From Bacillus sp. BHET2 (GTDB lineage Bacteria; Bacillota; Bacilli; Bacillales; Bacillaceae_B): DNA of 64,000 nucleotides. The notes beneath the pieces were generated by a model. It did not search any database. It was not told the DNA's origin and saw only the letters and a program-made list of their open reading frames with translations. The stretch is taken from NCBI RefSeq assembly GCF_005938125.1, contig NZ_VCQN01000006.1:1-64000 (forward strand), written 5' to 3'. A program made the translations under genes and the position numbers. Of this stretch, positions 1-8,075 are shown in pieces (positions within the stretch are counted from its first letter, which is position 1; every line of letters starts with the position of its first letter).

Positions 1-47
1 CACGCCGCCAGCGTTCGTCCTGAGCCAGGATCAAACTCTCCGATAAA
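1..47 (-). rRNA. 16S ribosomal RNA, 5' end only (partial)
   Basis: The reverse complement of 20..39 is the universal 16S 5' motif AGAGTTTGATCCTGGCTCAG, preceded by TTTATCGG as at the mature 5' end of Bacillus 16S rRNA. The gene runs off the left edge of the window, so only about 47 bases are visible. It is transcribed leftwards behind eleven tRNA genes, a tRNA-before-rRNA order that is less common than the usual tRNA-after-5S arrangement. Confidence 0.97.
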
Positions 48-142
48 AGTTTGAATAGCTCTTTAAAAATAAATCTAGAATTTACGTTGACGTATTGTCT
101 TGTTTTGTTCAGTTTTCAAGGTTCAATAAAAGGTAAATAAAT
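48..142 (-). other. Leader between tRNA-Gly and 16S rRNA
   Basis: On the minus strand this spacer contains CCTTGAAAACTGAACAAAAC, a block commonly found just ahead of Bacillus 16S genes, where it takes part in pre-rRNA processing stems. No -35/-10 pair of good quality is seen here, so the 16S gene probably depends on promoters inside or ahead of the tRNA cluster. Confidence 0.6.
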
Positions 143-216
143 TGGAGCGGGTGAAGGGAATCGAACCCTCATCATCAGCTTGGAAGGCTGAGGTTTTACC
201 ACTAAACTACACCCGC
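143..216 (-). tRNA. tRNA-Gly (UCC)
   Basis: The minus strand folds as a cloverleaf with acceptor GCGGGTG/CACCCGC, TTCGATTC T-arm and anticodon TCC. The 3' CCA is encoded. It is the last tRNA before the 16S gene. Confidence 0.96.
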
Positions 217-230
217 ATATAAAATTATGA

Positions 231-307
231 TGGTCGGGAAGACAGGATTCGAACCTGCGACCCCTTGGTCCCAAACCAAGTGCTCTACCAAGCTGAGCTA
301 CTTCCCG
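231..307 (-). tRNA. tRNA-Pro (UGG)
   Basis: Cloverleaf on the minus strand with acceptor CGGGAAG, anticodon loop TTTGGGA (anticodon TGG) and encoded CCA. Confidence 0.96.
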
Positions 308-363
308 TCAGAAAAGCATATGTATAATCCGTGCGTATAAACACTCGCTTGCAGAAACAAGGA

Positions 364-440
364 TGGCGCGCCCGAGAGGAGTCGAACCCCTAACCTTTTG
401 ATCCGTAGTCAAACGCTCTATCCAATTGAGCTACGGGCGC
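364..440 (-). tRNA. tRNA-Arg (ACG)
   Basis: Cloverleaf on the minus strand with acceptor GCGCCCG, anticodon ACG (read as ICG after deamination) and encoded CCA. This tRNA can read the CGC specifier proposed for the argS T-box at 40295..40297. Confidence 0.96.
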
Positions 441-461
441 AATATGTTTTTTGAAACCTTT

Positions 462-547
<86 letters not shown>

Positions 548-567
548 GTTTTAAAGCGACAAACACT

Positions 568-596
568 ATTATATCGAGGATAATCTATTATGTCAA
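568..596 (-). promoter_or_regulatory. Sigma-A promoter inside the tRNA cluster
   Basis: On the minus strand TTGACA (591..596), a 17-base spacer and TATAAT (568..573) form a perfect consensus promoter in the 74-base gap between tRNA-Leu(UAA) and tRNA-Leu(GAG). It would drive the downstream tRNAs and the 16S gene. Confidence 0.85.
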
Positions 597-621
597 TACT
601 TTTTTAAAGAAGTTTTATAAG

Positions 622-703
622 TGCGGGTGAAGGGACTTGAACCCCCACGCCTTGCGGCGCCAGATCCTAAGTCTGGTGCGTCTGCCAATTCCGCCACACC
701 CGC
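622..703 (-). tRNA. tRNA-Leu (UAA), CCA not encoded
   Basis: Class II cloverleaf with acceptor GCGGGTG/CACCCGC, anticodon TAA and a long variable arm. The discriminator A is followed by CTT, so the CCA end must be added by tRNA nucleotidyltransferase. Confidence 0.95.
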
Positions 704-771
704 ATGAATCTGTTTTATTTTCGCATTTACGAAAATAATTTAGTAAGATATTTTACTAACGTAAAAATCTT

Positions 772-847
772 TGGTGAGCCATGAAGGATTCGAACCTTCG
801 ACCCTCTGATTAAAAGTCAGATGCTCTACCAACTGAGCTAATGGCTC
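772..847 (-). tRNA. tRNA-Lys (UUU)
   Basis: Cloverleaf on the minus strand with acceptor GAGCCAT, anticodon TTT and encoded CCA. Confidence 0.96.
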
Positions 848-851
848 GCTA

Positions 852-926
852 TGGCTGGGCTAGCTGGATTCGAACCAACGCATGTCGCAGTCAAAGTGCG
901 ATGCCTTACCGCTTGGCTATAGCCCA
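852..926 (-). tRNA. tRNA-Gln (UUG)
   Basis: Cloverleaf on the minus strand with acceptor TGGGCTA, anticodon TTG and encoded CCA. Only four bases separate it from tRNA-Lys. Confidence 0.96.
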
Positions 927-955
927 ATAATCCGTCGAAAAGTGACGAGGTTTAT

Positions 956-985
956 ATAATAACATGTCCAAATCAATTAAGTCAA
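956..985 (-). promoter_or_regulatory. Probable sigma-A promoter between tRNA-Asp and tRNA-Gln
   Basis: Minus strand TTGACT (980..985), 18-base spacer and TATTAT (956..961) with an upstream TGT that resembles an extended -10. It sits in the 80-base gap before tRNA-Gln. Confidence 0.55.
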
Positions 986-1006
986 TTACTTTTTTAAAAA
1001 ATAATT

Positions 1007-1083
1007 TGGCGGTCCGGACGGGACTCGAACCCGCGACCTCCTGCGTGACAGGCAGGCATTCTAACCAACTGAACTACCGGACC
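1007..1083 (-). tRNA. tRNA-Asp (GUC)
   Basis: Cloverleaf on the minus strand with acceptor GGTCCGG, anticodon GTC and encoded CCA. Confidence 0.96.
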
Positions 1084-1178
1084 AAAGTTTTTTCGCGACA
1101 GCGAAAATAACTATCATTACCTTGACGCTTGTCAAAATAACTTTCATTATAAACACTCGTACAATAATAGAAGTAATA

Positions 1179-1250
1179 TGACCCGTACGGGATTCGAACC
1201 CGTGTTACCGCCGTGAAAGGGCGGTGTCTTAACCGCTTGACCAACGGGCC
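1179..1250 (-). tRNA. tRNA-Glu (UUC), CCA not encoded
   Basis: Cloverleaf with acceptor GGCCCGT/ACGGGTC and anticodon TTC. The discriminator A is followed by TAT, so CCA is added after transcription. Confidence 0.95.
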
Positions 1251-1266
1251 ATGATTTGAAACATTA

Positions 1267-1357
1267 TGGCGGAGAAGGAGGGATTTGAACCCTCGCGCCA
1301 GTTGCCCGACCTACACCCTTAGCAGGGGCGCCTCTTCAGCCACTTGAGTACTTCCCC
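1267..1357 (-). tRNA. tRNA-Ser (GCU)
   Basis: Class II tRNA with a long variable arm, acceptor GGGGAAG, anticodon GCT and encoded CCA. Confidence 0.95.
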
Positions 1358-1364
1358 ATAAAAA

Positions 1365-1439
1365 TGGCTCCGCAGGCAAGACTCGAACTTGCGACCGATC
1401 GGTTAACAGCCGATAGCTCTACCACTGAGCTACTGCGGA
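1365..1439 (-). tRNA. tRNA-Asn (GUU)
   Basis: Cloverleaf with acceptor TCCGCAG, anticodon GTT and encoded CCA. It is the first tRNA of the cluster, as in the trnS cluster of B. subtilis. Confidence 0.96.
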
Positions 1440-1483
1440 ACGTGAAGTATTCTTACGCTTTACTCGTCTTATCGACTCTTTCG

Positions 1484-1512
1484 ATTATAATGACTCATCG
1501 ATTTAATGTCAA
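1484..1512 (-). promoter_or_regulatory. Main sigma-A promoter of the tRNA-rRNA cluster
   Basis: Perfect TTGACA (1507..1512), 17-base spacer and TATAAT (1484..1489) on the minus strand, about 45 bases ahead of tRNA-Asn. Confidence 0.9.
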
Positions 1513-1569
1513 CTACTTTCAGGCACTTTTCTACCAAACATATGATCTTTTTCCAGTGAGCTAATTCAC

Positions 1570-2046
1570 TTAGGACTCCCCATCGTCAAGTACAATTTCC
1601 TTATCAAATCGAAGTTTCCCTTTGCATCGTCCACAAACATATTTCTTAGTATTAATCTTTCTTCTTCTTTTATATTGTAATCCGCACTTAGAGCACGAAT
1701 AGATGACAAATCGTTTTCTTGTATTCCCGCCAGGCAATGAGGAACAATGTCTTGGTCCCCCCACTTTTTTCAGTAACTCCTTGAACTCTTGATCTCCGTG
1801 CTTGTACCCCTTGCCTTGAAGGTGTAAGTGATAATGGCACAGCTCATGTTTTATGATTCCGATTAACTCATTCATTCCATGCTCGACTAAATATCTGCGA
1901 TTAATGTCGATGTCATGACTACCTAACATATATCTCCCACCGGTCGTTCTTAATCTAGGATTAAAATATGCTTTATGGAGGAAAGGCCTACGAAAGGATT
2001 GAATCGAAATTTCTTCTACTAAGAGTTGTAACTCAGCATTGGTCAT
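1570..2046 (-). CDS. SprT-like zinc metalloprotease-fold protein (YdcK type)
   Basis: The 158-residue protein has HELCH at residues 67-71, the HExxH zinc site of SprT-like proteins, and a C-terminal zinc ribbon with cysteines 118, 121, 138 and 141. SprT-family proteins are related to DNA-protein crosslink proteases, but the bacterial version has no assigned substrate. Length and position next to cmpA and the tRNA cluster match B. subtilis YdcK. The start is supported by AAGAAGGA seven bases upstream. It is the last protein gene before the tRNA cluster and has its own extended -10 promoter. Confidence 0.9.
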   Translation of the reverse strand: MTNAELQLLVEEISIQSFRRPFLHKAYFNPRLRTTGGRYMLGSHDIDINRRYLVEHGMNELIGIIKHELCHYHLHLQGKGYKHGDQEFKELLKKVGGPRHCSSLPGGNTRKRFVIYSCSKCGLQYKRRRKINTKKYVCGRCKGKLRFDKEIVLDDGES

Positions 2047-2082
2047 CTAAATCCTTCTTTCTTTATTAGAACATGACAACCT

Positions 2083-2091
2083 ATTATAGCA
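2083..2091 (-). promoter_or_regulatory. Extended -10 promoter of the sprT-like gene
   Basis: TGCTATAAT on the minus strand (TATAAT at 2083..2088), about 37 bases before the start codon. No clear -35 hexamer is present at 17 bases, consistent with the extended -10 class. Confidence 0.55.
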
Positions 2092-2195
2092 TAAACTAGG
2101 TATCACCCTTACTGTTTAGACACGATTAACTACTCCAAGAAAATGCCATCTCATCGGTTTAGCTGGTACTTTCTTAGTGATAAGGAGGTTTACTC

Positions 2196-2309
2196 ATGCC
2201 TAATTGGCTTGTGAATCAATTGAGGAAAGCTTATCTCGAGAAGGATCGGTATCAAATTAAACTACTTAATCAATGCTGGTATTTTTACCGTAAGAAGAAT
2301 TGCTCGTAA
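2196..2309 (+). CDS. cmpA: Cortex morphogenetic protein CmpA (37 aa)
   Basis: A 37-residue reading frame begins MPNWLVNQL and ends WYFYRKKNCS. It matches B. subtilis CmpA closely, with the conserved block YQIKLLNQCWYFYRKK. Established role: CmpA acts in a sporulation checkpoint as an adaptor that helps ClpXP remove coat ATPase SpoIVA from cells that fail to build the spore envelope. AAGGAGG (2182..2188) lies eight bases ahead of the ATG. It stands alone on the plus strand between tex and sprT, as in B. subtilis. Confidence 0.95.
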   Translation: MPNWLVNQLRKAYLEKDRYQIKLLNQCWYFYRKKNCS

Positions 2310-2393
2310 TAAGCATGATCTCCTCTTTCCATGACCGTATTTGATGAACAAATACTTTCACTGATCTCATTAGCAACAAAGTTAAGGAAATAA

Positions 2394-2444
2394 TAAAAAG
2401 AGCTGACCTCTGATAGCATGAACTATCAACTGGTCAGCTCTTTT
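2394..2444 (-). terminator. Rho-independent terminator after tex
   Basis: AAAAGAGCTGACC pairs with GGTCAGCTCTTTT around a second inner stem (TTGATAG/CTATCAG). A T-rich tract follows on the minus strand. The plus strand also reads as a terminator, so cmpA may share it. Confidence 0.85.
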
Positions 2445-4613
2445 CTATTGAACCATCGTCAGCCCGACTCTTCCTTTCTGGACATCGACACTATCTACCC
2501 AAACTGTCACGACGTCACCTACTGAGACTACATCTAATGGATGTTTGACGAAACCGTTTTTCAATTTCGAGATATGGACAAGTCCATCTTGTTTCACACC
2601 AATATCGATAAAGGCACCGAAGTCCACTACATTGCGCACTGTTCCCTGTAACTCCATTCCTTGAGTTAAATCCTCCAGTTTCAGCACGTCCTTCTTAAGT
2701 AATGGTTTAGGAAACTCATCCCTCGGATCCCGTCCAGGTCGAATCAACGCATCGATAATATCTTTCAACGTCAGTTTCCCGATCTCCAACTCTTCGGAAA
2801 CATCGTGTAAATTCAACTGACTCAAGGCCAGTTTTAATTCATCCGATCCAATGTCCTTCACACTCATTTCCACTTTAGAAAGAAGTTTCTTCACATCCTG
2901 ATAGTTGTCAGGGTGAATGGATGTACGATCAAGGATTTCTTTTCCTTCCATTATTCTAAGGAACCCTATACACTGCTCATATGTTTTGGCTCCAAGTCTA
3001 GGTATTTTCTTCAATTGGGCCCTAGATTGAAACTTACCTTCTTCTTCTCTTTTTTTCACTATATTATTCGCCACTGTTTTAGAAAGACCTGCTACGTGTT
3101 GTAGTAATGAAGAGGAAGCTGTATTAACGTTTACACCAACTTGGTTAACAGCTGTTTCCACAACGAAAGTCAATGATTCATTGAGCTTCTTCTGTGAAAC
3201 GTCATGTTGATATTGACCTACACCAACAGATTTAGGGTCTATTTTCACTAATTCAGCCAGGGGATCCTGTAATCTTCTTGCGATGGAGACGGCACTTCTC
3301 TCTTCAACCTGGAGTTCAGGAAACTCTTCCCTTGCCACCTCTGAAGCTGAATACACACTCGCTCCTGCTTCGTTAACAATTAAGTAAAAAATATTTTCAT
3401 CCATATCCTTTAATACATCCACAACAAATTGCTCGGTTTCTCTCGAGGCGGTTCCATTCCCAATGGCCACGACTTCAATCGAATAGTTCGTCATGATTCC
3501 TTTTATTATTTCTTCTGCCTTCCCTCGCTGTGATTTAGGCGGATGGGGATAGATGACATTAATATCGAGAGTTTTTCCTGTTTCATCAATGACAGCCAGT
3601 TTGCACCCTGTGCGGAATGCAGGGTCTACGCCAAGAACCATCTTTCCTTTCATTGGGGGTTGTAGCAACAACTTCCTTAAGTTTTCAGAGAAGATATGGA
3701 TGGCTTGGTCTTCTGCTTTCTCTGTTAGCTCATTACGGATTTCTCTTTCTACAGACGGCTGAATGAGCCTCTTATAGCTATCCTCCAGCGCTTCTTGTAC
3801 CAACGGGACGGAAATGGAGTGAGCATGTTTGATTACCTGCTTTTTCAAGTATTGTAGGATACCCTCTACATCAGGCTGAATATTAACCTTCAGAATATCT
3901 TCCTTTTCCCCTCTATTCATTGCTAATATACGATGAGGTACCACCTTATGAATCGGTTCCTGGTAGGCATAATACATTTCAAAGACCTTTTTATCGTCTT
4001 CTTCTTCTTTTTTTACCTTTGATTCGATTAATCCTTTTCTGAATGTAAAGCTTCTTATGTATTCACGGTAAGAAGCTTCATCGGATATATATTCTGCAAT
4101 AATATCTCTTGCTCCGTTTAAGGCTTCATCTGTTGTCATTATTTCCTTTTCTTCAGAGATATAGCGCGATGCTTCTTCTTTAAGGTCACCCGATGAAGGA
4201 AAGGTTAGCATCCATTTCGCTAATGGCTCTAGCCCTTTTTCTTTCGCAACGGTGGCTTTGGTTCGTCTCTTTTGTTTATATGGACGATATAGATCCTCTA
4301 CCTTTTGCAGTTTATCTGCGTTCTTGATAGCTTTGGTCAATTCATCTGTTAACTTGCCTTGTTCTTCAATCAGTCGGATAACTTCATCTTTTCGTTGCTC
4401 TAAATTTTGCAAGTAATTCCATTTATCCATGATATTACGAATTTGAACTTCGTCTAATGCACCGGTTTGTTCTTTTCGGTACCGAGCGATGAAAGGAACG
4501 GTATTCCCTTCCTCAAGTAGTGAGATGACGTTTTTGACATTTTTTATGGAGAGGCTTAGATCTTTGGATACTTTGTTTATTAGTGGTTCTTGATTTGTTA
4601 ATGTTGCTGTCAT
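2445..4613 (-). CDS. tex: Tex-family RNA-binding transcription accessory protein (YdcI)
   Basis: The product is 722 residues with the full Tex layout: an N-terminal helical region, a YqgF/RNase H-like domain starting near residue 325 (VLGVDPAFRTGCK), helix-hairpin-helix segments near 490-560 and a C-terminal S1 domain (about 654-722, with VVDFGAFIDIGVKQDGLVH). Tex binds RNA and the transcription elongation complex and is widely conserved. I prefer the ATG at 4613 because GGAGGT (4620..4625) lies eight bases before it, while an ATG five codons upstream has no ribosome site. Position beside the sigma-B operon matches B. subtilis ydcI. Confidence 0.95.
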   Translation of the reverse strand: MTATLTNQEPLINKVSKDLSLSIKNVKNVISLLEEGNTVPFIARYRKEQTGALDEVQIRNIMDKWNYLQNLEQRKDEVIRLIEEQGKLTDELTKAIKNADKLQKVEDLYRPYKQKRRTKATVAKEKGLEPLAKWMLTFPSSGDLKEEASRYISEEKEIMTTDEALNGARDIIAEYISDEASYREYIRSFTFRKGLIESKVKKEEEDDKKVFEMYYAYQEPIHKVVPHRILAMNRGEKEDILKVNIQPDVEGILQYLKKQVIKHAHSISVPLVQEALEDSYKRLIQPSVEREIRNELTEKAEDQAIHIFSENLRKLLLQPPMKGKMVLGVDPAFRTGCKLAVIDETGKTLDINVIYPHPPKSQRGKAEEIIKGIMTNYSIEVVAIGNGTASRETEQFVVDVLKDMDENIFYLIVNEAGASVYSASEVAREEFPELQVEERSAVSIARRLQDPLAELVKIDPKSVGVGQYQHDVSQKKLNESLTFVVETAVNQVGVNVNTASSSLLQHVAGLSKTVANNIVKKREEEGKFQSRAQLKKIPRLGAKTYEQCIGFLRIMEGKEILDRTSIHPDNYQDVKKLLSKVEMSVKDIGSDELKLALSQLNLHDVSEELEIGKLTLKDIIDALIRPGRDPRDEFPKPLLKKDVLKLEDLTQGMELQGTVRNVVDFGAFIDIGVKQDGLVHISKLKNGFVKHPLDVVSVGDVVTVWVDSVDVQKGRVGLTMVQ

Positions 4614-4783
4614 TCCTATGACCTCCATTGAAAGGATTCTTGTTTATTTTATCATATCAATGATATGTAATTGAAAGCTCGTTACCACTCTTGATATACA
4701 AGACAATTGAATAGAGCAACAAGATCCTAACTCTATTCATACAATTTCTGTAGAACAATCAATTCCTTGAAATACATAAGGAA

Positions 4784-4819
4784 CAAAAAAACTTACCCTA
4801 AGACCATTAGAGTAAGTTT
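4784..4819 (-). terminator. Terminator of the sigma-B operon
   Basis: AAACTTACTCTAA pairs with TTAGGGTAAGTTT on the minus strand, followed by seven T. The upstream arm overlaps the last codons and stop of rsbX. Confidence 0.85.
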
Positions 4820-5403
4820 CCAATAATATATGTGGTATCATCTGCAGTTCCGTCCACTAGGGATTGAATATCTCCCAGAGCTCCATGAAGGGTAGGGTAC
4901 CTTTGGAGGATATTCTTGACTCCCGAAATATTCAAGCCATCTGAGTGAATGAGGAACCTTGAGTTAGCATCATAATTGAATCGTTGCGTCTTATATTGTT
5001 GCGGCCTTCCAGATAGATATCCTGTCACCGGTAACGGGTAGGTCATCTTTCCTGCAGGAGCGTACATATAAAAACGAATGTTTCCTACACAGCTATACAC
5101 AAACTCTTTCGCATGGTAATACACTTTAATGATCGCCACTGCAGCTCCACGTTTTCCTTGAAGAGCTTTGTTACAAAGGCTCATCAGGTTTTCAACGTCT
5201 TCATGATGATGTTTTTCCACTATTTCCACCACTACATGGGACGATTCATAAGCGAACTCACCACTCCCTAAACCATCGGCCAGTACACAGATAAAGTAAT
5301 CATTTGTGGAAGTATAGAAATAACTGTCTCCACAAAACGGGTTTCCATTTTTAGATACTTGTTCTGCATAGAGTTCGATATCATTTTGTTGAAGATAGGC
5401 CAT
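4807..5403 (-). CDS. rsbX: Phosphoserine phosphatase RsbX
   Basis: A 198-residue PP2C-type phosphatase with the metal-binding signature VLADGLGSGEFAYESS near residues 39-54. RsbX dephosphorylates RsbS and RsbRA and so resets the stressosome after sigma-B activation. It is the last gene of the operon, and its ATG shares one base with the sigB stop (TAATG), which suggests translational coupling. Length is close to the 199 residues of the B. subtilis protein. Confidence 0.95.
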   Translation of the reverse strand: MAYLQQNDIELYAEQVSKNGNPFCGDSYFYTSTNDYFICVLADGLGSGEFAYESSHVVVEIVEKHHHEDVENLMSLCNKALQGKRGAAVAIIKVYYHAKEFVYSCVGNIRFYMYAPAGKMTYPLPVTGYLSGRPQQYKTQRFNYDANSRFLIHSDGLNISGVKNILQRYPTLHGALGDIQSLVDGTADDTTYIIGNLL

Positions 5404-6200
5404 TAATAATGACTCTCCGAATCGTTCATCTCATCTTGAATGGCTTCCCTTAGCTTTTTAATGGCTCTTCTTTGCAGTCGGGAAACATGCATTTGTGAAA
5501 TACCAAGCTTTTCTCCGGCTTCTTTTTGGCTTAGATTTTCTAAATAAGTGTGCTGTATAATAGCTTTTTCTCTATCCGAAAGAACATGAAGGACTTTCTC
5601 AAGAACTAGTCGCTGGTTTACTTTCTCATAACCTTCATCTTGATCTCCCACAATATCCAGAATGGTTACCGTGCTTCCCTCTGAATCAGCCTCTATAGAA
5701 TGATCCACAGATAATGCCTGATAACTTCTGCCCATTTCCATTGCTTCTAGAACCTCTTCTTCACTCACTTCTAGATATTCCGCAATCTCATGGACTTGAG
5801 GAGAACGCTCTAATCGATTGGTTAACTCTTCAACCGTCGATTTAATTTTCGGACCAAGTTCTTTAATTCTTCGGGGAACATGTACACTCCACGTTTTATC
5901 CCTTAAGAACCTTTTGATCTCCCCGATGATGGTAGGAATCGCAAATGCTTCAAAAGACCTGCCAAACGATTCATCATACCGTCTGATTGCACCAAGCAGC
6001 CCAATCATCCCAACCTGGATTATATCCTCATGAAACGATCTTCCTTTTGAATATTTCCTTGCAATGGACTCAACAAGATTCTGATAGTGCAAGATGAGCT
6101 GGCTTTGGGCATCATCATCCTGGGTTTCCTGATAATCCTTGATCCATTGAAGTACTTTTTCTTTTTGTGCCTGCTGGTTAGGTTGAGATAGTTTTTTCAT
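5403..6200 (-). CDS. sigB: RNA polymerase sigma-B factor
   Basis: A 265-residue group 3 sigma-70 factor. Region 2 contains DIIQVGMIGLLGAIRRYDES, and region 4.2 has the helix-turn-helix NLSQKEAGEKLGISQMHVSR near residues 223-242. It directs the general stress regulon. Its start lies inside the end of rsbW (23-base overlap), the classical arrangement that couples synthesis of the factor to its anti-sigma partner. A sigma-B promoter before rsbV would give autoregulation. Confidence 0.97.
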   Translation of the reverse strand: MKKLSQPNQQAQKEKVLQWIKDYQETQDDDAQSQLILHYQNLVESIARKYSKGRSFHEDIIQVGMIGLLGAIRRYDESFGRSFEAFAIPTIIGEIKRFLRDKTWSVHVPRRIKELGPKIKSTVEELTNRLERSPQVHEIAEYLEVSEEEVLEAMEMGRSYQALSVDHSIEADSEGSTVTILDIVGDQDEGYEKVNQRLVLEKVLHVLSDREKAIIQHTYLENLSQKEAGEKLGISQMHVSRLQRRAIKKLREAIQDEMNDSESHY

Positions 6201-6648
6201 CCCTCTCCACCTGCTCCCCTGATAGGAATTTAGTCATAAAGACCGTCACTCCCTCCTTGTGATGCACTTTTACATCATCCATCAGGCTCTCAATAAGGTA
6301 AAGACCTAACCCACCTTCTCTTAAGAACTCAACGGAATGATCGGCATGATAAGGACCAACCGCACTGCGAATTTCTTTGAAATCAAAACTTGCACCGTGA
6401 TCTGCAACCATCACCTCAAGGCGATCCTCATACAGTGCGAATCCAACAACAACTTCTCCATCATTGTCTTTATACGCATGCTGCACAGCATTGGTGATAG
6501 CTTCACTTGTAGCAATCTTCAAATCCTCAATTGCATCGTAATCAAACCCCATACGACTTGCAATTCCTGAAAGCGTCAAACGAATAACCCCGACGTACTC
6601 CGGCTTTGCGGGGATCTTCATCTCGATGTAGTCAAAAGCTTGCATCAT
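6178..6648 (-). CDS. rsbW: Anti-sigma-B factor and serine kinase RsbW
   Basis: A 156-residue GHKL-fold kinase. The N box EAITNAVQHAYKD and the G boxes VADHGASFD and GGLGLYLIESLMD are visible. RsbW binds sigma-B and also phosphorylates RsbV; partner switching between the two sets sigma-B activity. Its ATG overlaps the rsbV stop as ATGA, with AAGGTGG upstream. Confidence 0.97.
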   Translation of the reverse strand: MMQAFDYIEMKIPAKPEYVGVIRLTLSGIASRMGFDYDAIEDLKIATSEAITNAVQHAYKDNDGEVVVGFALYEDRLEVMVADHGASFDFKEIRSAVGPYHADHSVEFLREGGLGLYLIESLMDDVKVHHKEGVTVFMTKFLSGEQVERDEKTIST

Positions 6649-6977
6649 TCCACGCCACCTTCTACCTTGGAATTAATATTCATAATATCCCCTAAACCTG
6701 TAATATCAAACAATCTTTGTAATCGATCAGATAATCCGATTAGATGTAATTGTCCATCCCTTGCTTTTACCGTTTTAAACAATCCGACGAACACACCTAA
6801 TCCTGTACTATCCATATATGAAACGTCTGAAAGATCCACTGTAATGTCTTTATTATCAGCTTCAGCAGATGGTTGAAGCGTTTCTTTAAGCTTTGGTGCT
6901 GTATATGCGTCAATTTCACCAGCTACTTTAACAAGCAGCTCGTTCTCTTTTTCTTTCATATCTATTGATAAGTTCAT
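6645..6977 (-). CDS. rsbV: Anti-anti-sigma factor RsbV
   Basis: A 110-residue STAS-domain protein. The phosphorylated serine sits in MDSTGLG at residue 57, equivalent to Ser56 of B. subtilis RsbV. Unphosphorylated RsbV binds RsbW and frees sigma-B. It is the first gene downstream of the internal sigma-B promoter, with AAGGTGG ahead of its ATG. Confidence 0.97.
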   Translation of the reverse strand: MNLSIDMKEKENELLVKVAGEIDAYTAPKLKETLQPSAEADNKDITVDLSDVSYMDSTGLGVFVGLFKTVKARDGQLHLIGLSDRLQRLFDITGLGDIMNINSKVEGGVE

Positions 6978-7023
6978 AAAAAGACCACCTTTTTGGCTAC
7001 ATTTATAATACGTCTCTATTCAT

Positions 7024-7049
7024 TTACCCTATTCCTGATAAAGATAAAC
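7024..7049 (-). promoter_or_regulatory. Internal sigma-B promoter before rsbV
   Basis: Minus strand GTTTAT (7044..7049), 14-base spacer and GGGTAA (7024..7029) match the sigma-B consensus GTTTAA-N13-15-GGGTAT at ten of twelve positions. It lies where the autoregulatory promoter lies in B. subtilis, ahead of rsbV-rsbW-sigB-rsbX. Confidence 0.88.
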
Positions 7050-7054
7050 TTCTT

Positions 7055-8065
7055 TTACGAATTTCTTTTTATGATAATCAAGGTGAAATCGTCCCGAAGC
7101 TCAAAGTGTTGAAGCTTCTCGAGTTTTTTATAGACATTCTGGATGATCTCTTGAGTTGAAAGATGTGTATACTGGCTAATTAATTGAACCAGGTCCTCCC
7201 TCTCAATGAAACCTTCTTCCGTTCGACATTCCGTTACTCCATCTGAGAGGAGAATAATCATGTCGCCTACTTCCACACGTCTTTCGTATTGTCTGTACTT
7301 CGCCTTCTTATCAACACCTAAAAGAAGGCCTTTAGCATCGAGATCCTCATATTCATTGGTTGCTGCTCTATAAAAAAAGCCGGGTTCATGCCCAGCTGAT
7401 GAGTATGAAAACAGGTGTTCCTTCGAATTATATACACCGTAGAACATTGTAATGAACATGCTCGCGTCCACGTTTTGTTCTACCACTCTATTTAGGCTCT
7501 CCAATACAGCATTCGGTTCATTACGATACTCAGGCAAGCTGTCCATGGCATATTTAATCATGGACATGCAAAGAGCTGCTGGTATTCCCTTGCCAATTAC
7601 GTCTGCAATAGCAACGCTTAAGCTGTCATTTTCATCTTGAACGAAGTGATAGTAATCTCCGTTCATTTTCTTTGCCGGAACACTCACAGCTCCAATATCC
7701 AATCCTTCCACTTCAGGAATAACGGTCCCAAGCAGCGTTTGTTGCATATTGGATGCCACATCAATCTCATTATTTAATTCTTGTTGTTTTGTTCGTAAGC
7801 TTTGATGTTCACGATAGGCAAAACCGTAGCCGATCATCACTTCTAATAATATATCGAATGAGTGCAGTACTTGATGTGGTATGTTCGGTTCCATTTCCAA
7901 AATCACACTCTTATGGAGACTGATGATTTCTTCTGGTGAAACATGGTGCTCAATCGACTTACGACTGAATTTCTGCCCTAAATAAAGAGCTTTTTCATCT
8001 TGCTCATTTAAGTAGTGTTCGATTATCTCTCTATATTTAGAATCCATTAACTCTCTGAAATTCAT
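7055..8065 (-). CDS. rsbU: RsbV-P phosphatase RsbU
   Basis: A 336-residue protein with an N-terminal helical RsbT-binding domain (about 1-85) and a C-terminal PP2C phosphatase domain with ADVIGKGIPAALCMS and LLSDGVTECR. When RsbT leaves the stressosome it activates RsbU, which dephosphorylates RsbV. Length matches the 335 residues of B. subtilis RsbU. Ten bases separate it from rsbT. Confidence 0.96.
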   Translation of the reverse strand: MNFRELMDSKYREIIEHYLNEQDEKALYLGQKFSRKSIEHHVSPEEIISLHKSVILEMEPNIPHQVLHSFDILLEVMIGYGFAYREHQSLRTKQQELNNEIDVASNMQQTLLGTVIPEVEGLDIGAVSVPAKKMNGDYYHFVQDENDSLSVAIADVIGKGIPAALCMSMIKYAMDSLPEYRNEPNAVLESLNRVVEQNVDASMFITMFYGVYNSKEHLFSYSSAGHEPGFFYRAATNEYEDLDAKGLLLGVDKKAKYRQYERRVEVGDMIILLSDGVTECRTEEGFIEREDLVQLISQYTHLSTQEIIQNVYKKLEKLQHFELRDDFTLIIIKRNS

Positions 8066-8075
8066 TTAACTCCCC

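Noticed and set aside
1091-1110. TTTTCGC/GCGAAAA hairpin between tRNA-Glu and tRNA-Asp as a terminator
   Set aside because: No T tract follows on the minus strand; it is more likely a processing or spacer stem.
1364-1564. Plus-strand frame over the tRNA-Asn gene
   Set aside because: It overlaps a clear tRNA and its consensus promoter, and has no ribosome site.
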